From contig JAUIEW010000008.1 of NCBI GenBank assembly GCA_030429365.1, positions 1 to 44,628 on the forward strand: 44,628 bases of DNA, written 5' to 3'. Positions 16,945 to 25,529 of this stretch are shown here, piece after piece (the first letter of the stretch is position 1; the number at the start of each line of letters is the position of its first letter). The notes below the pieces were generated by a model. That model was not told the DNA's origin and made no database searches. It saw only the letters and a list, made by a program, of their open reading frames with translations. Made by a program: the position numbers and the translations under genes. This stretch comes from Phycisphaerae bacterium. Lineage in GTDB: Bacteria > Planctomycetota > Phycisphaerae > UBA1845.

Positions 16945-17805
16945 ATGCGCGCTCGTTTTTCAGTTTGGATTGACAATTGCATGCACGCAGCATCTGCGTC
17001 CAACCCGCTTGCCGAGTTGATTCGATACCGCCAGCTCATGGCATCGCTGATTTGGCGTGACCTTCGGGTGCGCTACAAGCAGTCGCTGTTGGGGATGGCT
17101 TGGGCGATTCTCCTTCCCATGTCGATGATGCTGATCTTCACGTTCGTCTTCACGCGGGCGGTCAAGGTCGTCGGCGGGCTTGATATCACCATGCCTTACC
17201 CGCTGTTCGCTTACACTGGCCTGGTACCGTGGACATTCTTTTCTGCGTCGCTGCTGGGATCGGTCAACTCGCTGGTGGCCAACCGCAACCTTGTGACCAA
17301 GGTGTACTTCCCCCGAGAGGTGTTTCCATTTTCAAGCATTGGTTCGGCGTTTGCGGACTTCTCCATTGCCGGCAGCGTCCTGGTCGGGTTGATCGCGTAC
17401 TTTCACTTCGCCACCCGGTGGACGTTCGTTCCGTCGGCCGCCCTTGCGTTCCTGCCGGTTGTCATCTTTGTACAGATGGTGTTCACCGCCGGGCTCGGGA
17501 TGTTGCTGGCGATGGCCAACCTGTTCTATCGCGATGTGCGTCAGCTTCTTGGCGTGGCGATTCAACTTTGGATGTTTCTGACCTGCGTCGTCTATCCAAT
17601 CAAGAACGATGGATCATGGTGGGGCATCGTTGCGGTGTGCAATCCGATGACGCCCATCATCAAAGCCTATCGTCAGTGCATTCTTGAAGGGACGATTCCC
17701 ACCGGTGGGGCGTTCGTATCGGCGTGCGTGACGGCTGTCTGCACGTTCGTCATCGGTTGGTGGGCGTTTCGAAAAATGTCGCACAAATTTGCGGAGTGCA
17801 TTTGA
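16945..17805 (+). CDS. ABC-2 type polysaccharide export permease (Wzm/TagG-like)
   Basis: The 286-residue protein has the layout of O-antigen/teichoic-acid export permeases: an N-terminal amphipathic region (ELIRYRQLMASLIWRDLRVR), then six predicted membrane spans including SLLGMAWAILLPMSMMLIFT, MPYPLFAYTGLVPWTFFSAS and the end span VCTFVIGWWAFRKMSHKFAE. It would form the membrane pore moving an undecaprenyl-linked glycan across the inner membrane. ATG 16945 is chosen after GGGGT; ATG 16981 is an alternative. Its TGA overlaps the ATG of the ATPase gene, so the two subunits are translationally coupled. Confidence 0.9.
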   Translation: MRARFSVWIDNCMHAASASNPLAELIRYRQLMASLIWRDLRVRYKQSLLGMAWAILLPMSMMLIFTFVFTRAVKVVGGLDITMPYPLFAYTGLVPWTFFSASLLGSVNSLVANRNLVTKVYFPREVFPFSSIGSAFADFSIAGSVLVGLIAYFHFATRWTFVPSAALAFLPVVIFVQMVFTAGLGMLLAMANLFYRDVRQLLGVAIQLWMFLTCVVYPIKNDGSWWGIVAVCNPMTPIIKAYRQCILEGTIPTGGAFVSACVTAVCTFVIGWWAFRKMSHKFAECI

Positions 17806-19079
17806 TGGCCGTTGCCGTTCAATTTTCCAATGTGGGCAAGAAGTTTCGGCGCGGTGCGGTTCATGAAAGCCTGCGCGATTTATTGGCCTCGACGGGGCGA
17901 CGGATCATTGGACGCGAGGCACGCTCCAAGCGCCAGCTGTTCTGGGCGCTTCGCAACCTGAGTTTCGAGATTGCCCCAGGCGAGGCGCTGGGCATCATCG
18001 GTCCCAACGGGGCTGGTAAAAGCACGGCGCTGAAACTCCTCGCTGGAATCCTGCGGGCGGACGAAGGCTCGATCCACGTCAACGGAAGGTTGGCTGCCCT
18101 GATCGAAGTCAACGCGGGGATGCATGGCGACCTGACCGGGATGGAGAACATCTTCTTGACCGGCGCCATCCTGGGTATGACCCGCGCCGAGATCAAGACC
18201 AAACTCGATGACATCATCGAATTCAGCGGTATCGGAGACTTCATCCACACACCAGTCAAACGCTACAGCACCGGGATGCAGGCGCGATTGGGATTTTCGA
18301 CCGCCGCCCACGTGTCGCCCGACGTCCTGCTCGTCGACGAAGTGCTTTCCGTTGGCGATGTGGCGTTTCGCCATCGCTGCGAAGAGCGGATGCGCGAGAT
18401 GGTTGCGTCGGGTGTGGCGCTGATTTTCGTGACGCACAATCTTGAGCAAATGCGCAGCATCTGTCACCGCACCATGGTACTCGACGGCGGTGAGTGCGCG
18501 TTTGTGGGTTCACCGACCGACGCGGTGGGGCACTACCTTAAAGCCACGATGACCCGCGTGGGCGAATTGTCTTACGTCGACAATCCGCGCACCGGTAAGA
18601 CCGATGGTCGCGTCATGGGGATGAAATTTCGCGGCGCGGATGGGGGCGAGGTCGAATGCGTTCGCCCCTCCGAGCCGCTTACGATGGAAATTGGGTTTGA
18701 ACTCGATCGCGACATTGAACGCCTGACGGTCGAGACGGCCATCCGGCGCGACGGCGGTGAAATGATGGTGAGTTTGAACTCGCGACACCAAGGAATCACC
18801 TTCAAAGCGCCAGCCGGTCGCCACGATGTGCGAATTGATTTGCCCGCGTTTCCGCTCGGCGGCGGTAACTACTTCGCCATCGTCAGGCTTTGGGATGCCG
18901 ATCGCACACAGTTGCTGGCTGAGACACCCTATAAGTTCATGCTGCAGGTGGATGACCAGGGCAAGGGGACCGGGCTGCTAACTTTGCCGCATGAATGGTC
19001 GGCGCTGAAAACCATCGAACCGATGCTCGCGAATCAGAAGCAGTCAGCCGACGCTGCACCTTTGGAAACCTGTCCCTAA
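17805..19079 (+). CDS. Polysaccharide export ABC ATPase with Wzt-type C-terminal domain
   Basis: The 424-residue protein has Walker A IIGPNGAGKST (about residues 64-74), a signature region YSTGMQARLGFSTAAHVSP (about 152-170), Walker B VLLVDEVLSVGD (about 174-185) and H-loop IFVTHN. The first NTD residues and the EVNAGMHGDLTGMENIFLTG block are typical of Wzt/TagH. From about residue 250 a beta-rich extension (VECVRPSEPLTMEIGFELDR to GGGNYFAIVRLWDADRTQLL) matches the Wzt carbohydrate-binding domain, which in O-antigen systems recognises the glycan end. It powers export through the upstream permease, with which it overlaps by one base. A glycosyltransferase follows after 16 bases. Confidence 0.93.
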   Translation: MAVAVQFSNVGKKFRRGAVHESLRDLLASTGRRIIGREARSKRQLFWALRNLSFEIAPGEALGIIGPNGAGKSTALKLLAGILRADEGSIHVNGRLAALIEVNAGMHGDLTGMENIFLTGAILGMTRAEIKTKLDDIIEFSGIGDFIHTPVKRYSTGMQARLGFSTAAHVSPDVLLVDEVLSVGDVAFRHRCEERMREMVASGVALIFVTHNLEQMRSICHRTMVLDGGECAFVGSPTDAVGHYLKATMTRVGELSYVDNPRTGKTDGRVMGMKFRGADGGEVECVRPSEPLTMEIGFELDRDIERLTVETAIRRDGGEMMVSLNSRHQGITFKAPAGRHDVRIDLPAFPLGGGNYFAIVRLWDADRTQLLAETPYKFMLQVDDQGKGTGLLTLPHEWSALKTIEPMLANQKQSADAAPLETCP

Positions 19080-19095
19080 GCGCAGTTACGACCCC

Positions 19096-20253
19096 ATGCG
19101 AATCTGCATCTTTGCCCATCCCGGTGCGACGCATACGAAACGCATGGTGGCTGCGCTCAACGATCGCGGCGCGACCGTGCATCTCGTCTACAAAGGTGAC
19201 CACAATCCAAAAGGCGCGACCTATGAGCGCTTTGGCGTTCCCGGTTTGAGTCTGGGCAACTCGGTGCGGCGCAGCGTTCGCCGCGCGCGGTACCTTTCCA
19301 AGTTCTTTCAAGAACATGATCTTGTCACGGTCTTCTACTTGAGTGATTGGGGCTTCCACGATGAGGCGATCGATTGCGGTCGTCTCGCGCTCTGGCCGTG
19401 GGGTTCGGACATCAACGCGCCACCGGCCGCCCCTCCGGAAACCCCGCGCCTGCGTGAGCGGCGCATGGCCATGTTCGACGGCGCCCATGGCATCGCAACG
19501 TGTAGCCATTGGTTTGCAGACCAGGTCGCCGAATACGCCGACATCGATGCGTCGGAAGTCAACGTCATTCCTCTTGGCGTCGACTTGGGCCTGTTTAAGC
19601 CAGCACGGCAACCGGTTCGCGAACCGGTCGTTGGATTCTTGAAAGGTTTCGGGCCAGCGTACGGAGCGGAGCGATTCATCGACGCAATGCCAGAGATGGT
19701 TGCCCGCGTTCCCGATGTTCGTTTCGAGATGGTTGGCAGCCGCGATCGGGCAAAGGTGCTTCGGCGGCGCATTGGTGATACCGAAGTCGCTTCGCGCATC
19801 ACCTGGATTGAACCGAAACCGCATGATGAGATTCCCAAACTGCTGAAACGGTGGCAGGTATCGGTGATTCCGTCGGTTGTTGAGAGTTTTGGTGTTGCGG
19901 CATTGGAGTCGAGCGCGTGCGGTGTTCCGGTGGTGGCTTCGAATGTAGGGGGATTGCCCGAAACCGTGATCCACGACGAAACGGGTCTGCTGACGGATGC
20001 AAGCGATCGCGAACAGTTTGCCGACACGGTGGCCGGATTGCTGGACGACGATGAGCGACGCATTGAAATGGGCAGGAAAGGCCGTGAATTTGTCGCCAGC
20101 CACTTTCAATGGGATGCCTGTGCGGATCAATGGATGCGGTTTTTTGAGGCGTCGGCCAATGGGACGAACGGGTACACCGCATGTCCGGATCAACAGCAGA
20201 CGCCGGGTATGGGGACAGGTGCCGTCGCCGCAACGACAGGTCATCATGCCTAA
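19096..20253 (+). CDS. GT4 family glycosyltransferase
   Basis: The 385-residue protein has a GT-B fold. N-terminal sugar-acceptor half: ICIFAHPGATHTKRMVAALN, then DLVTVFYLSDWGFHDEAI. C-terminal nucleotide-sugar half: VVGFLKGFGPAYGAERFIDA, RITWIEPKPHDEIPKLLKRW and the EX7E motif ESFGVAALE near residues 261-269, followed by SSACGVPVVASNVGGLPETV. It probably adds a hexose to a surface polysaccharide in the cytoplasm. It is 16 bases after the Wzt-like gene and likely completes one operon. The last 20 residues (TPGMGTGAVAATTGHH) are low-complexity. Donor and acceptor cannot be read. Confidence 0.93.
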   Translation: MRICIFAHPGATHTKRMVAALNDRGATVHLVYKGDHNPKGATYERFGVPGLSLGNSVRRSVRRARYLSKFFQEHDLVTVFYLSDWGFHDEAIDCGRLALWPWGSDINAPPAAPPETPRLRERRMAMFDGAHGIATCSHWFADQVAEYADIDASEVNVIPLGVDLGLFKPARQPVREPVVGFLKGFGPAYGAERFIDAMPEMVARVPDVRFEMVGSRDRAKVLRRRIGDTEVASRITWIEPKPHDEIPKLLKRWQVSVIPSVVESFGVAALESSACGVPVVASNVGGLPETVIHDETGLLTDASDREQFADTVAGLLDDDERRIEMGRKGREFVASHFQWDACADQWMRFFEASANGTNGYTACPDQQQTPGMGTGAVAATTGHHA

Positions 20254-20351
20254 ATCTCACATCAATAAGTAGTTAACGACATTTGCAAAAACTCAGAATC
20301 GCTGCAATCGACCATACTAATCCGGTACATCAGTATATGCCGCGAAGCCGA

Positions 20352-20381
20352 TTGACTTGTGAGTTTCGATTTCGCTAGAAT
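20352..20381 (+). promoter_or_regulatory. Sigma70-like promoter for the PEP-CTERM gene
   Basis: TTGACT (20352-20357), 18 bases, then TAGAAT (20376-20381). The boxes are good and the spacing is acceptable. The leader to the ATG would be about 125 bases and contains the hairpin at 20471-20486. Confidence 0.55.
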
Positions 20382-20470
20382 CAGCTTTAGTCGGGCGGGT
20401 TTGAGAGATCCTGCAGCACAGTCATTCTCATGTTTGACATGGGGATAAGGGCCGAGTTTTCCGGGCGAAA

Positions 20471-20486
20471 TGACCCAGAAGGGTCA
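20471..20486 (+). promoter_or_regulatory. Small leader hairpin upstream of the PEP-CTERM gene
   Basis: TGACCC and GGGTCA form a perfect 6-base stem around AGAA, 26 bases before the ATG and just ahead of the GGGGAAAG ribosome site. As RNA it could affect translation; as DNA it could be an operator half-site pair. Confidence 0.35.
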
Positions 20487-20512
20487 ATTTCTACCACTAG
20501 GGGAAAGAACTG

Positions 20513-21259
20513 ATGCGAACTCTCACCAGCGCGATACTCTTGTCTATGTTCATGGCGCTTCCTGCGTCTGCGATTAACTTTACCACGCCCATCCTGAACC
20601 ATCCCGACGGCGATGTGAATCCGCCGCCATATGGTCTTCGCTTGGACGAACTGTTCACTCAGACTCCGACTTCCGGAAGTTTGGTCGGAGGGGTTGGCGG
20701 AATCACCACGTTCTCGTTTGACCCTGCCGATGGCGCGAGCATGAGTATGACGGTTAGCGATCTTGGCGGCGATCTTGAGATCAGTATCTCGGGTGTTGCC
20801 AAGGGTGGTGTCGATGCCGGTGGTACCTACGGTTACGGTGAAGGACTTTTCGCCATCGACTTTACGTATCGCATGAATGTTGAAGGCGTCCCCGGCCCAG
20901 ACGGTGGCTGGAAGATCACTCCGAATCACGCCATGAACAATGGAACGATTACCGCCCTGGCCGGTAACACGGACATTACGGCCGGAACCGAGTGGACTCT
21001 TTGGGATCAGGTTAACGGCGACAACGATTCATTTCTCGTCATTCGTGATGAGCACCGCCTTGCTGGTCACCCCGGCGTGTTGGCGCTCGATCCATTGGTT
21101 GGTCGCGGTTGGGTGACCTATAGCCCCATTGGTCAGGACGCGCCTGGCACGCAGGATTTCCTGTTCATCGCCGATACGCCGATTCCCGAACCGGCATCGA
21201 TCATGTTGCTGGCGGCGGGCTGTGTTTTGGTGGCATCGCGTCGCAGCCGTCGCTCGTAG
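20513..21259 (+). CDS. PEP-CTERM sorted surface protein
   Basis: The 248-residue protein starts behind GGGGAAAG. A signal peptide (LTSAILLSMFMALPASA) leads to a Gly/Asp-rich beta domain without a family I recognise. The C-terminus is a classic PEP-CTERM signal: IPEPAS, a hydrophobic segment IMLLAAGCVLVA and the basic end SRRSRRS. Such proteins are exported and processed by an exosortase, often in bacteria that make exopolysaccharide; no exosortase gene is in the window. The neighbouring polysaccharide-export genes fit that link. A strong terminator follows at 21311. Confidence 0.9.
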   Translation: MRTLTSAILLSMFMALPASAINFTTPILNHPDGDVNPPPYGLRLDELFTQTPTSGSLVGGVGGITTFSFDPADGASMSMTVSDLGGDLEISISGVAKGGVDAGGTYGYGEGLFAIDFTYRMNVEGVPGPDGGWKITPNHAMNNGTITALAGNTDITAGTEWTLWDQVNGDNDSFLVIRDEHRLAGHPGVLALDPLVGRGWVTYSPIGQDAPGTQDFLFIADTPIPEPASIMLLAAGCVLVASRRSRRS

Positions 21260-21310
21260 CGAAACTCGATCGAGGTATGTGCGTACCTCTCGAGCAGCGA
21301 AACAAGACGA

Positions 21311-21346
21311 AGACCGGACGATTCAAATCGTCCGGTCTTTTTGTTT
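21311..21346 (+). terminator. Intrinsic terminator after the PEP-CTERM gene
   Basis: AGACCGGACGA pairs with TCGTCCGGTCT across a short loop, followed by TTTTTGTTT. The stem is perfect. It ends the PEP-CTERM transcript 50 bases past its stop. Confidence 0.88.
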
Positions 21347-21401
21347 GTGCGGATGCTTGGTTGCGAGTTTCCGCGTTGCCAAGCGACGATACCGCATTCT
21401 C

Positions 21402-21429
21402 CTGGATTCCCGCGTTCGCGGGAATGACG
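21402..21429. repeat. Short palindromic dispersed-type repeat
   Basis: The core ATTCCCGCGTTCGCGGGAAT is a 9-base-pair stem with a TT loop, flanked by CTGG and GACG. I recognise this as the common intergenic palindrome found scattered in many bacterial genomes. There is one copy in this window, so its dispersion here is assumed from general knowledge. Confidence 0.6.
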
Positions 21430-21465
21430 GTGTGGTTGCATCGCTGCGTTTGAACTTAAGACCGT

Positions 21466-22182
21466 TTAGTCTGCCGACTCTGCCTTGACGTATTCAGACT
21501 TACGAAATTCGTATGGTCTGCCTGCCCGTACGCTTTCCATGTCTTCGATGAGCCAGCCGTTGTTGATGTAGTTTTCAAGCACACCGGGGCACGATGTTTC
21601 GCCGGGGGCGGCATCCCGATGTCCGACGATGCGGTCGTTGGGGATGTCGAGGTCGGCCGCCAACATGACGAGCAGATCCACAAGCGAGCGATACTGACTT
21701 TCCATCAGCGGCTGCTTGGTCAGGTCACCATTGACGCAGATGCAGATGTGCCCGCGCGTGTCGTAGGTTGTGTTGGTGTCGGGGGCGTATTTCAATTCGC
21801 GTCCTTCGCGGATACAGCCGACGCGGTCGATCACGTAGTGGTAGGGAATGTCTGCCCACGGGCGCTGCTTGACGCTGAACCTGTACAGGCGGCGCATTTT
21901 CTCATCGCCCGCCACCGAACCATCATCCTTCACACCGGCATGGTGAATCGTCAGGCGATCGGGTTCATGCTCGACGAACCGCTCCATCACCGGGTTGTCA
22001 TCGGGACCAGCCCAGTCGGCACGGGCGACAATCTGAACATCGGGAACATGGACGCCGGAACAGCCAACGAGCATGCCGCTGCCGAATACGACTGCGATTA
22101 AAGCGAGTCCGGCGAACGCGCGCGGCCTGTGTTTTGAGTTCGACGTTCGATCGTTTACCGCGAGAAATCTGGGCATCATCAT
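21466..22182 (-). CDS. PGRP-type N-acetylmuramoyl-L-alanine amidase lipoprotein
   Basis: The protein is about 238 residues. A lipobox LVGC with Cys41 marks a lipoprotein. The amidase-2/PGRP domain holds the zinc ligands: His in LTIHHAGV, then His and Cys in GHRDAAPGETSCPG. YHYVIDRVGCIREGR and TTYDTRGHICICVNGDLTKQ are also typical. It cleaves the bond between muramic acid and L-alanine in peptidoglycan, here at the periplasmic side of a membrane. The start is one of three consecutive ATG codons (22174-22182) after GAAAGG; a GTG at 22185 precedes them. The SIMPL gene ends 48 bases upstream on the same strand. Confidence 0.9.
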   Translation of the reverse strand: MMMPRFLAVNDRTSNSKHRPRAFAGLALIAVVFGSGMLVGCSGVHVPDVQIVARADWAGPDDNPVMERFVEHEPDRLTIHHAGVKDDGSVAGDEKMRRLYRFSVKQRPWADIPYHYVIDRVGCIREGRELKYAPDTNTTYDTRGHICICVNGDLTKQPLMESQYRSLVDLLVMLAADLDIPNDRIVGHRDAAPGETSCPGVLENYINNGWLIEDMESVRAGRPYEFRKSEYVKAESAD

Positions 22183-22229
22183 CACCTTTCGAAGGGGATT
22201 GAAATCAGCCCGGCATGATCGCGGGTTTT

Positions 22230-22997
22230 TTACGACGCTTCAATGCCAAAAGTCGCGGTCACCACGGCGCGGACGTCTTTCTCGATCGTGTATGTGTCGT
22301 AGATGCCGTAACTGCTGACGTCAGTGGAGTCGGGTGCGGTGATTTGTAAGACGCCCATCCGTGCATCGCGCAATTCGCCAAGGCGACTCTTGGTGCTGGC
22401 TGCGATTTTCTCGGCGCGGTCGCGGGCGTCAGCCGACGCCTTGGCCATCAACTCGATCTTGAGCGGTGCCAACTCCGAATAGGTGTATTCCGGCGATTGC
22501 GAAATGACGAACACGCCCTCTTTGAGCAATTGCGTGACTTTGCCAGCCGTCCGGGCGACGCGGTTGACATCGGTGGTTCGCACGCCGAATCGTCGCTGAA
22601 GCGTGAACCCGGTGATTTCGTCGGTCTGGTTGCCCTTGGCGTCGCGGGCGTACTTGGTCGTGGTGGAGATGGCTCCGAGCCCGACCTGATCCGGCGGGAA
22701 ACCGTTCTTGGTCAGGAATTCCTGAACCCGTTCGACGCCCGAATCGAGCACTTCAAACGCCGATTGCAGGTCGACGCCTTCGCCTTTGACGACGATGGTC
22801 CAGACGGCTCGGTCGCTGCGGACGCGTTGGCGGGTTGATCCCTTGACGGTGATAGTCTGGTTTTGGCGGTGGTTGTACTTGTTTCGCCCTTCGTAGGCGT
22901 CGGCAGCGATGTACGTACTGGTGACGAAACTCGCGGCGACGGCGAGGGCGATGACGACGATGGCACTGGCAAACTGGATGCGGACACGGTACTCCAT
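22230..22997 (-). CDS. SIMPL domain protein (DUF541)
   Basis: The 255-residue protein starts behind an excellent ribosome site (AAGGAGG). An N-terminal membrane segment (ASAIVVIALAVAASFVTSTY) leads to a SIMPL/DUF541 domain: ITVKGSTRQRVRSDRAVWTI, GLGAISTTTKYARD, ELMAKASADARDRAEKIAAS and DVRAVVTATFGIEAS. SIMPL proteins are periplasmic or membrane-attached and form ring-like oligomers in some cases; a general function is not settled. A good promoter lies at 23108-23137. The amidase lipoprotein gene follows 48 bases downstream, so both may share the transcript. Confidence 0.9.
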   Translation of the reverse strand: MEYRVRIQFASAIVVIALAVAASFVTSTYIAADAYEGRNKYNHRQNQTITVKGSTRQRVRSDRAVWTIVVKGEGVDLQSAFEVLDSGVERVQEFLTKNGFPPDQVGLGAISTTTKYARDAKGNQTDEITGFTLQRRFGVRTTDVNRVARTAGKVTQLLKEGVFVISQSPEYTYSELAPLKIELMAKASADARDRAEKIAASTKSRLGELRDARMGVLQITAPDSTDVSSYGIYDTYTIEKDVRAVVTATFGIEAS

Positions 22998-23107
22998 GGC
23001 GCTCCTCCTTGAGCAGCTTTAGAGCAGATGGCTCGGGTGTAAGATAGATGTCAGCAGATTTGCAGCACCGGTGCGGCAGAAGCGAAAATCCGTTTCGCAG
23101 CGTGGCG

Positions 23108-23137
23108 ACTATAACAAAAATCACAGGTGCGATTCAA
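23108..23137 (-). promoter_or_regulatory. Sigma70-like promoter for the SIMPL gene
   Basis: On the minus strand TTGAAT (23137-23132), 18 bases, TATAGT (23113-23108). The leader to the ATG is about 110 bases. Confidence 0.55.
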
Positions 23138-23235
23138 GGCGACTTCGTGACAAAATTCTATTGGAAAAGTTTAATCCATAGAAGTTACCGACACTTGGTC
23201 GAAGCGCTTCGTGCGAACGTAGGAACAACTTGGTC

Positions 23236-23871
23236 ATGATTGATATTGAAGACGATTCACGGTCGGGCAAGAAGCGCAACTTGGCCTGGGTCATCGCGAT
23301 CTTGGCGCTGCTTTCCCTTGGGACGCTGACGTTGATTGCCCTCGCGCTGTTGATCGCTGCGTTTGACGTGGACGATTCCCAACCCAAAGTGGTCTGGACC
23401 GCTTCGAGTGGCGAACCTGTTCCGTCGGGATTTTCCTGCCTTGCGTTTCCGGTGAATGCGGAAGTTCCGCTTCTCAATCAGGATGGGTCAGCCGCGGGGA
23501 CGATGCTGACCCGTGCCTTGGCCTGCGGGAAATCCGAGCGCGAAGAGGGCGACTACATCGACGTATGGGAATCGGACCGCGAACTGAAAGTGGCCAAAAG
23601 CCAATTGACGTTTGTGCCTGACGTTCCCAACGCCCAATTGCTCGTTGCCAATTGGAAGGATACCGTGAAGGGATGGCGCGAGGATGTCAGCGACTATCGA
23701 TCGGTCGATGCTTCGTGGGATGTGACGGGTAAGGATACCTACCGCGTGACGCTTCAAATGACGAATCGAAAGGGCAGTCAATACGACTATGTGTACTCGG
23801 TGTCGGATGGCGTTTTGAAACCGGAATCGTACTCAATTCACATGAACATAGCCGCTAATCTCGGTCGCTGA
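23236..23871 (+). CDS. Membrane-anchored protein of unknown function
   Basis: The 211-residue protein starts at ATG 23236; a TTG two codons earlier is possible. After an acidic/basic N-terminus one strong membrane span follows (residues about 17-40, LAWVIAILALLSLGTLTLIA), and the rest should be outside the cytoplasm. That part is mixed alpha/beta (LTFVPDVPNAQLLVANWKDT, TYRVTLQMTNRKGSQYDYVY). I do not recognise a family. It is divergent from the SIMPL gene and 98 bases ahead of the AtoE-like gene. The N-in, one-span layout is the only robust inference. Confidence 0.65.
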   Translation: MIDIEDDSRSGKKRNLAWVIAILALLSLGTLTLIALALLIAAFDVDDSQPKVVWTASSGEPVPSGFSCLAFPVNAEVPLLNQDGSAAGTMLTRALACGKSEREEGDYIDVWESDRELKVAKSQLTFVPDVPNAQLLVANWKDTVKGWREDVSDYRSVDASWDVTGKDTYRVTLQMTNRKGSQYDYVYSVSDGVLKPESYSIHMNIAANLGR

Positions 23872-23969
23872 TTGGTGCCCGCCACCCATTTTCCCAATCG
23901 GAACACGCCCAAGTTGGCTCGCCAGATGTTTGAAGATGCGTCGGCAGCGAATTGCAGTAACATGGACGC

Positions 23970-25442
23970 ATGCGTCGACTGGGTGATTTCTTTACGAATC
24001 TTACGCAGCGGTTTCTGCCCGATCCGATGGCGTTGGCTTGCCTGCTGACGCTGGGGGTGTTTGCTGTTGCGTTGCTATTTCCTCAGGACCAATCCGTCAG
24101 CGACAAAGCGTTCGGTGCGCGGACCGTGCTGTTGGGCGGGATGTGGCTGGATGCGATCTGGAACAAGGGATTTTTGACCTTTGCCCTTCAGATGTGTCTG
24201 GTGTTGCTGACCGGATTTGGATTGGCGAAGGCTCCGCTCTCTCGGCGCATTTTGACGCGCATCGCTTCGATACCCCAGACCAATCGCGGGGCTGTGATGC
24301 TCATTGCGGCTGTCTCGAGCGTCGGGTGCTGGATCAACTGGGGGTTCGGATTGATTTTAGCCGGCGTCTTGGCGTCGGAACTGCGCGGTCAATTCAAGCG
24401 TCGCGGTACGTCCTGCCAATACGCCTTGATCGTCGCCGCGGCATATGCAGGGATGATGATCTGGCACGGTGGGTTGTCCGGTTCCGCGCCGCTGAAGATT
24501 GCGTCGGAAGGGATGATGGTCAAGACGGGGAGCGGCGCTGATGAAATGTCCACGCTGATTTCGCCGATCACGATCGATCGAACGCTGCTGGGCGGGCGGA
24601 ATCTGCTGCTGACGGCTGGCTTGTTCGTGGCGATTCCGATGTTCTTCGGATTGCTGGCCCATCCGACGGGCGGGCAGATTGAAAGCGATGAGGAACTGGC
24701 TGGCGGAACAGATGATAGCGAAGCGCCTCCCAATGCAGCCACCGGTTCCAGCCGAACGCTGGCCAGCGTGATCAATGAATCACCGGCGCTACCCTGGCTG
24801 ATTGGCGGGCTGATTTTTCTCGGGTTGTATCAGCAGGTCTCGCATGCTCGGCTGGGCAACGTCGATGCCGGTTGGTTGAATGCGATCGCCCGGTCGGTCA
24901 ATTTGAATTCGGTCAATAGTCTGTTTCTGGCGCTGGGTTTGCTCCTGCATGGGAATCTGATGTCGTACTTGCGGGCGGTGGCCAGCGGGGGGACGGCGAT
25001 TGTGGGGATCGTGATCCAGTTCCCCCTGTACAGTGGCGTTCAGGGGTTGATGACGGGTGCCGGTTTGGCGGCTGCGATTTCGAATGGATTCGTCGAGGCA
25101 TCGCAGATCTTCGCGCAGATGTTCAACGTGCCGGTTGAGAGTACCTTTCCCATGGCGACGCTCATGAGCGCGGGCATCGTGAACTTTTTCGTGCCGTCGG
25201 GCGGTGGGCAGTGGATTGTGCAGGGGCCGATCATGTGTGGCGCCGCCCACGAACTGCATTTCTCGCTGGAGCGGACGGTGATGGCGATCGCGTATGGCGA
25301 CCAGTTGACGAACATGGTGCAGCCGTTCTGGGCGATCCCGCTGATGGGCATGACCAAGGTGAACGCGCGGGAGTTCATGGGGTATTGTGCGCTGCTGATG
25401 CTGGTCGCGATCCCGATCTTCGCGCTGGCGGTTGTTTTGTAA
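23970..25442 (+). CDS. atoE: AtoE-like short-chain fatty acid transporter
   Basis: The 490-residue hydrophobic protein has the AtoE/TIGR00366 pattern: LTQRFLPDPMALACLLTLGV at the start, GCWINWGFGLILAGVLASEL, MIWHGGLSGSAPL, VGIVIQFPLYSGVQGLMTGA, GIVNFFVPSGGGQWIVQGPI and LTNMVQPFWAIPLMGMTKVN. Such carriers are thought to move short-chain fatty acids such as acetoacetate or butyrate across the inner membrane. About eleven membrane spans are expected. No acetoacetate or butyrate metabolism genes are nearby, so the substrate is not fixed. The stop is followed by dispersed repeat copy A. Confidence 0.9.
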   Translation: MRRLGDFFTNLTQRFLPDPMALACLLTLGVFAVALLFPQDQSVSDKAFGARTVLLGGMWLDAIWNKGFLTFALQMCLVLLTGFGLAKAPLSRRILTRIASIPQTNRGAVMLIAAVSSVGCWINWGFGLILAGVLASELRGQFKRRGTSCQYALIVAAAYAGMMIWHGGLSGSAPLKIASEGMMVKTGSGADEMSTLISPITIDRTLLGGRNLLLTAGLFVAIPMFFGLLAHPTGGQIESDEELAGGTDDSEAPPNAATGSSRTLASVINESPALPWLIGGLIFLGLYQQVSHARLGNVDAGWLNAIARSVNLNSVNSLFLALGLLLHGNLMSYLRAVASGGTAIVGIVIQFPLYSGVQGLMTGAGLAAAISNGFVEASQIFAQMFNVPVESTFPMATLMSAGIVNFFVPSGGGQWIVQGPIMCGAAHELHFSLERTVMAIAYGDQLTNMVQPFWAIPLMGMTKVNAREFMGYCALLMLVAIPIFALAVVL

Positions 25443-25451
25443 CGCAAGGTA

Positions 25452-25509
25452 GGGTGGGCCGTGCCCACCATGTCGTTCGTTCGCAAACGGCGGTGGGCAC
25501 GGCCCACCC
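25452..25509. repeat. Dispersed inverted repeat, copy A
   Basis: A perfect 18-base inverted repeat: GGGTGGGCCGTGCCCACC at 25452-25469 and its reverse complement at 25492-25509, with 22 bases between. Each arm is itself partly palindromic (GGGC/GCCC). It is 10 bases after the atoE stop. Two relatives are at 28356 and 33435. As RNA it would form a very stable hairpin at the 3' end. Confidence 0.9.
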
Positions 25510-25529
25510 AACGGGTTAATGACGTCGCG

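Noticed and set aside
18937-20247. Minus-strand open frame of 436 codons
   Set aside because: It is the antisense of the glycosyltransferase gene, whose motifs are clear; the minus frame has none.
25461-25529. N-terminal extension of the DUF2064-like protein
   Set aside because: These codons are the dispersed repeat read as protein; the family begins at ATG 25530.
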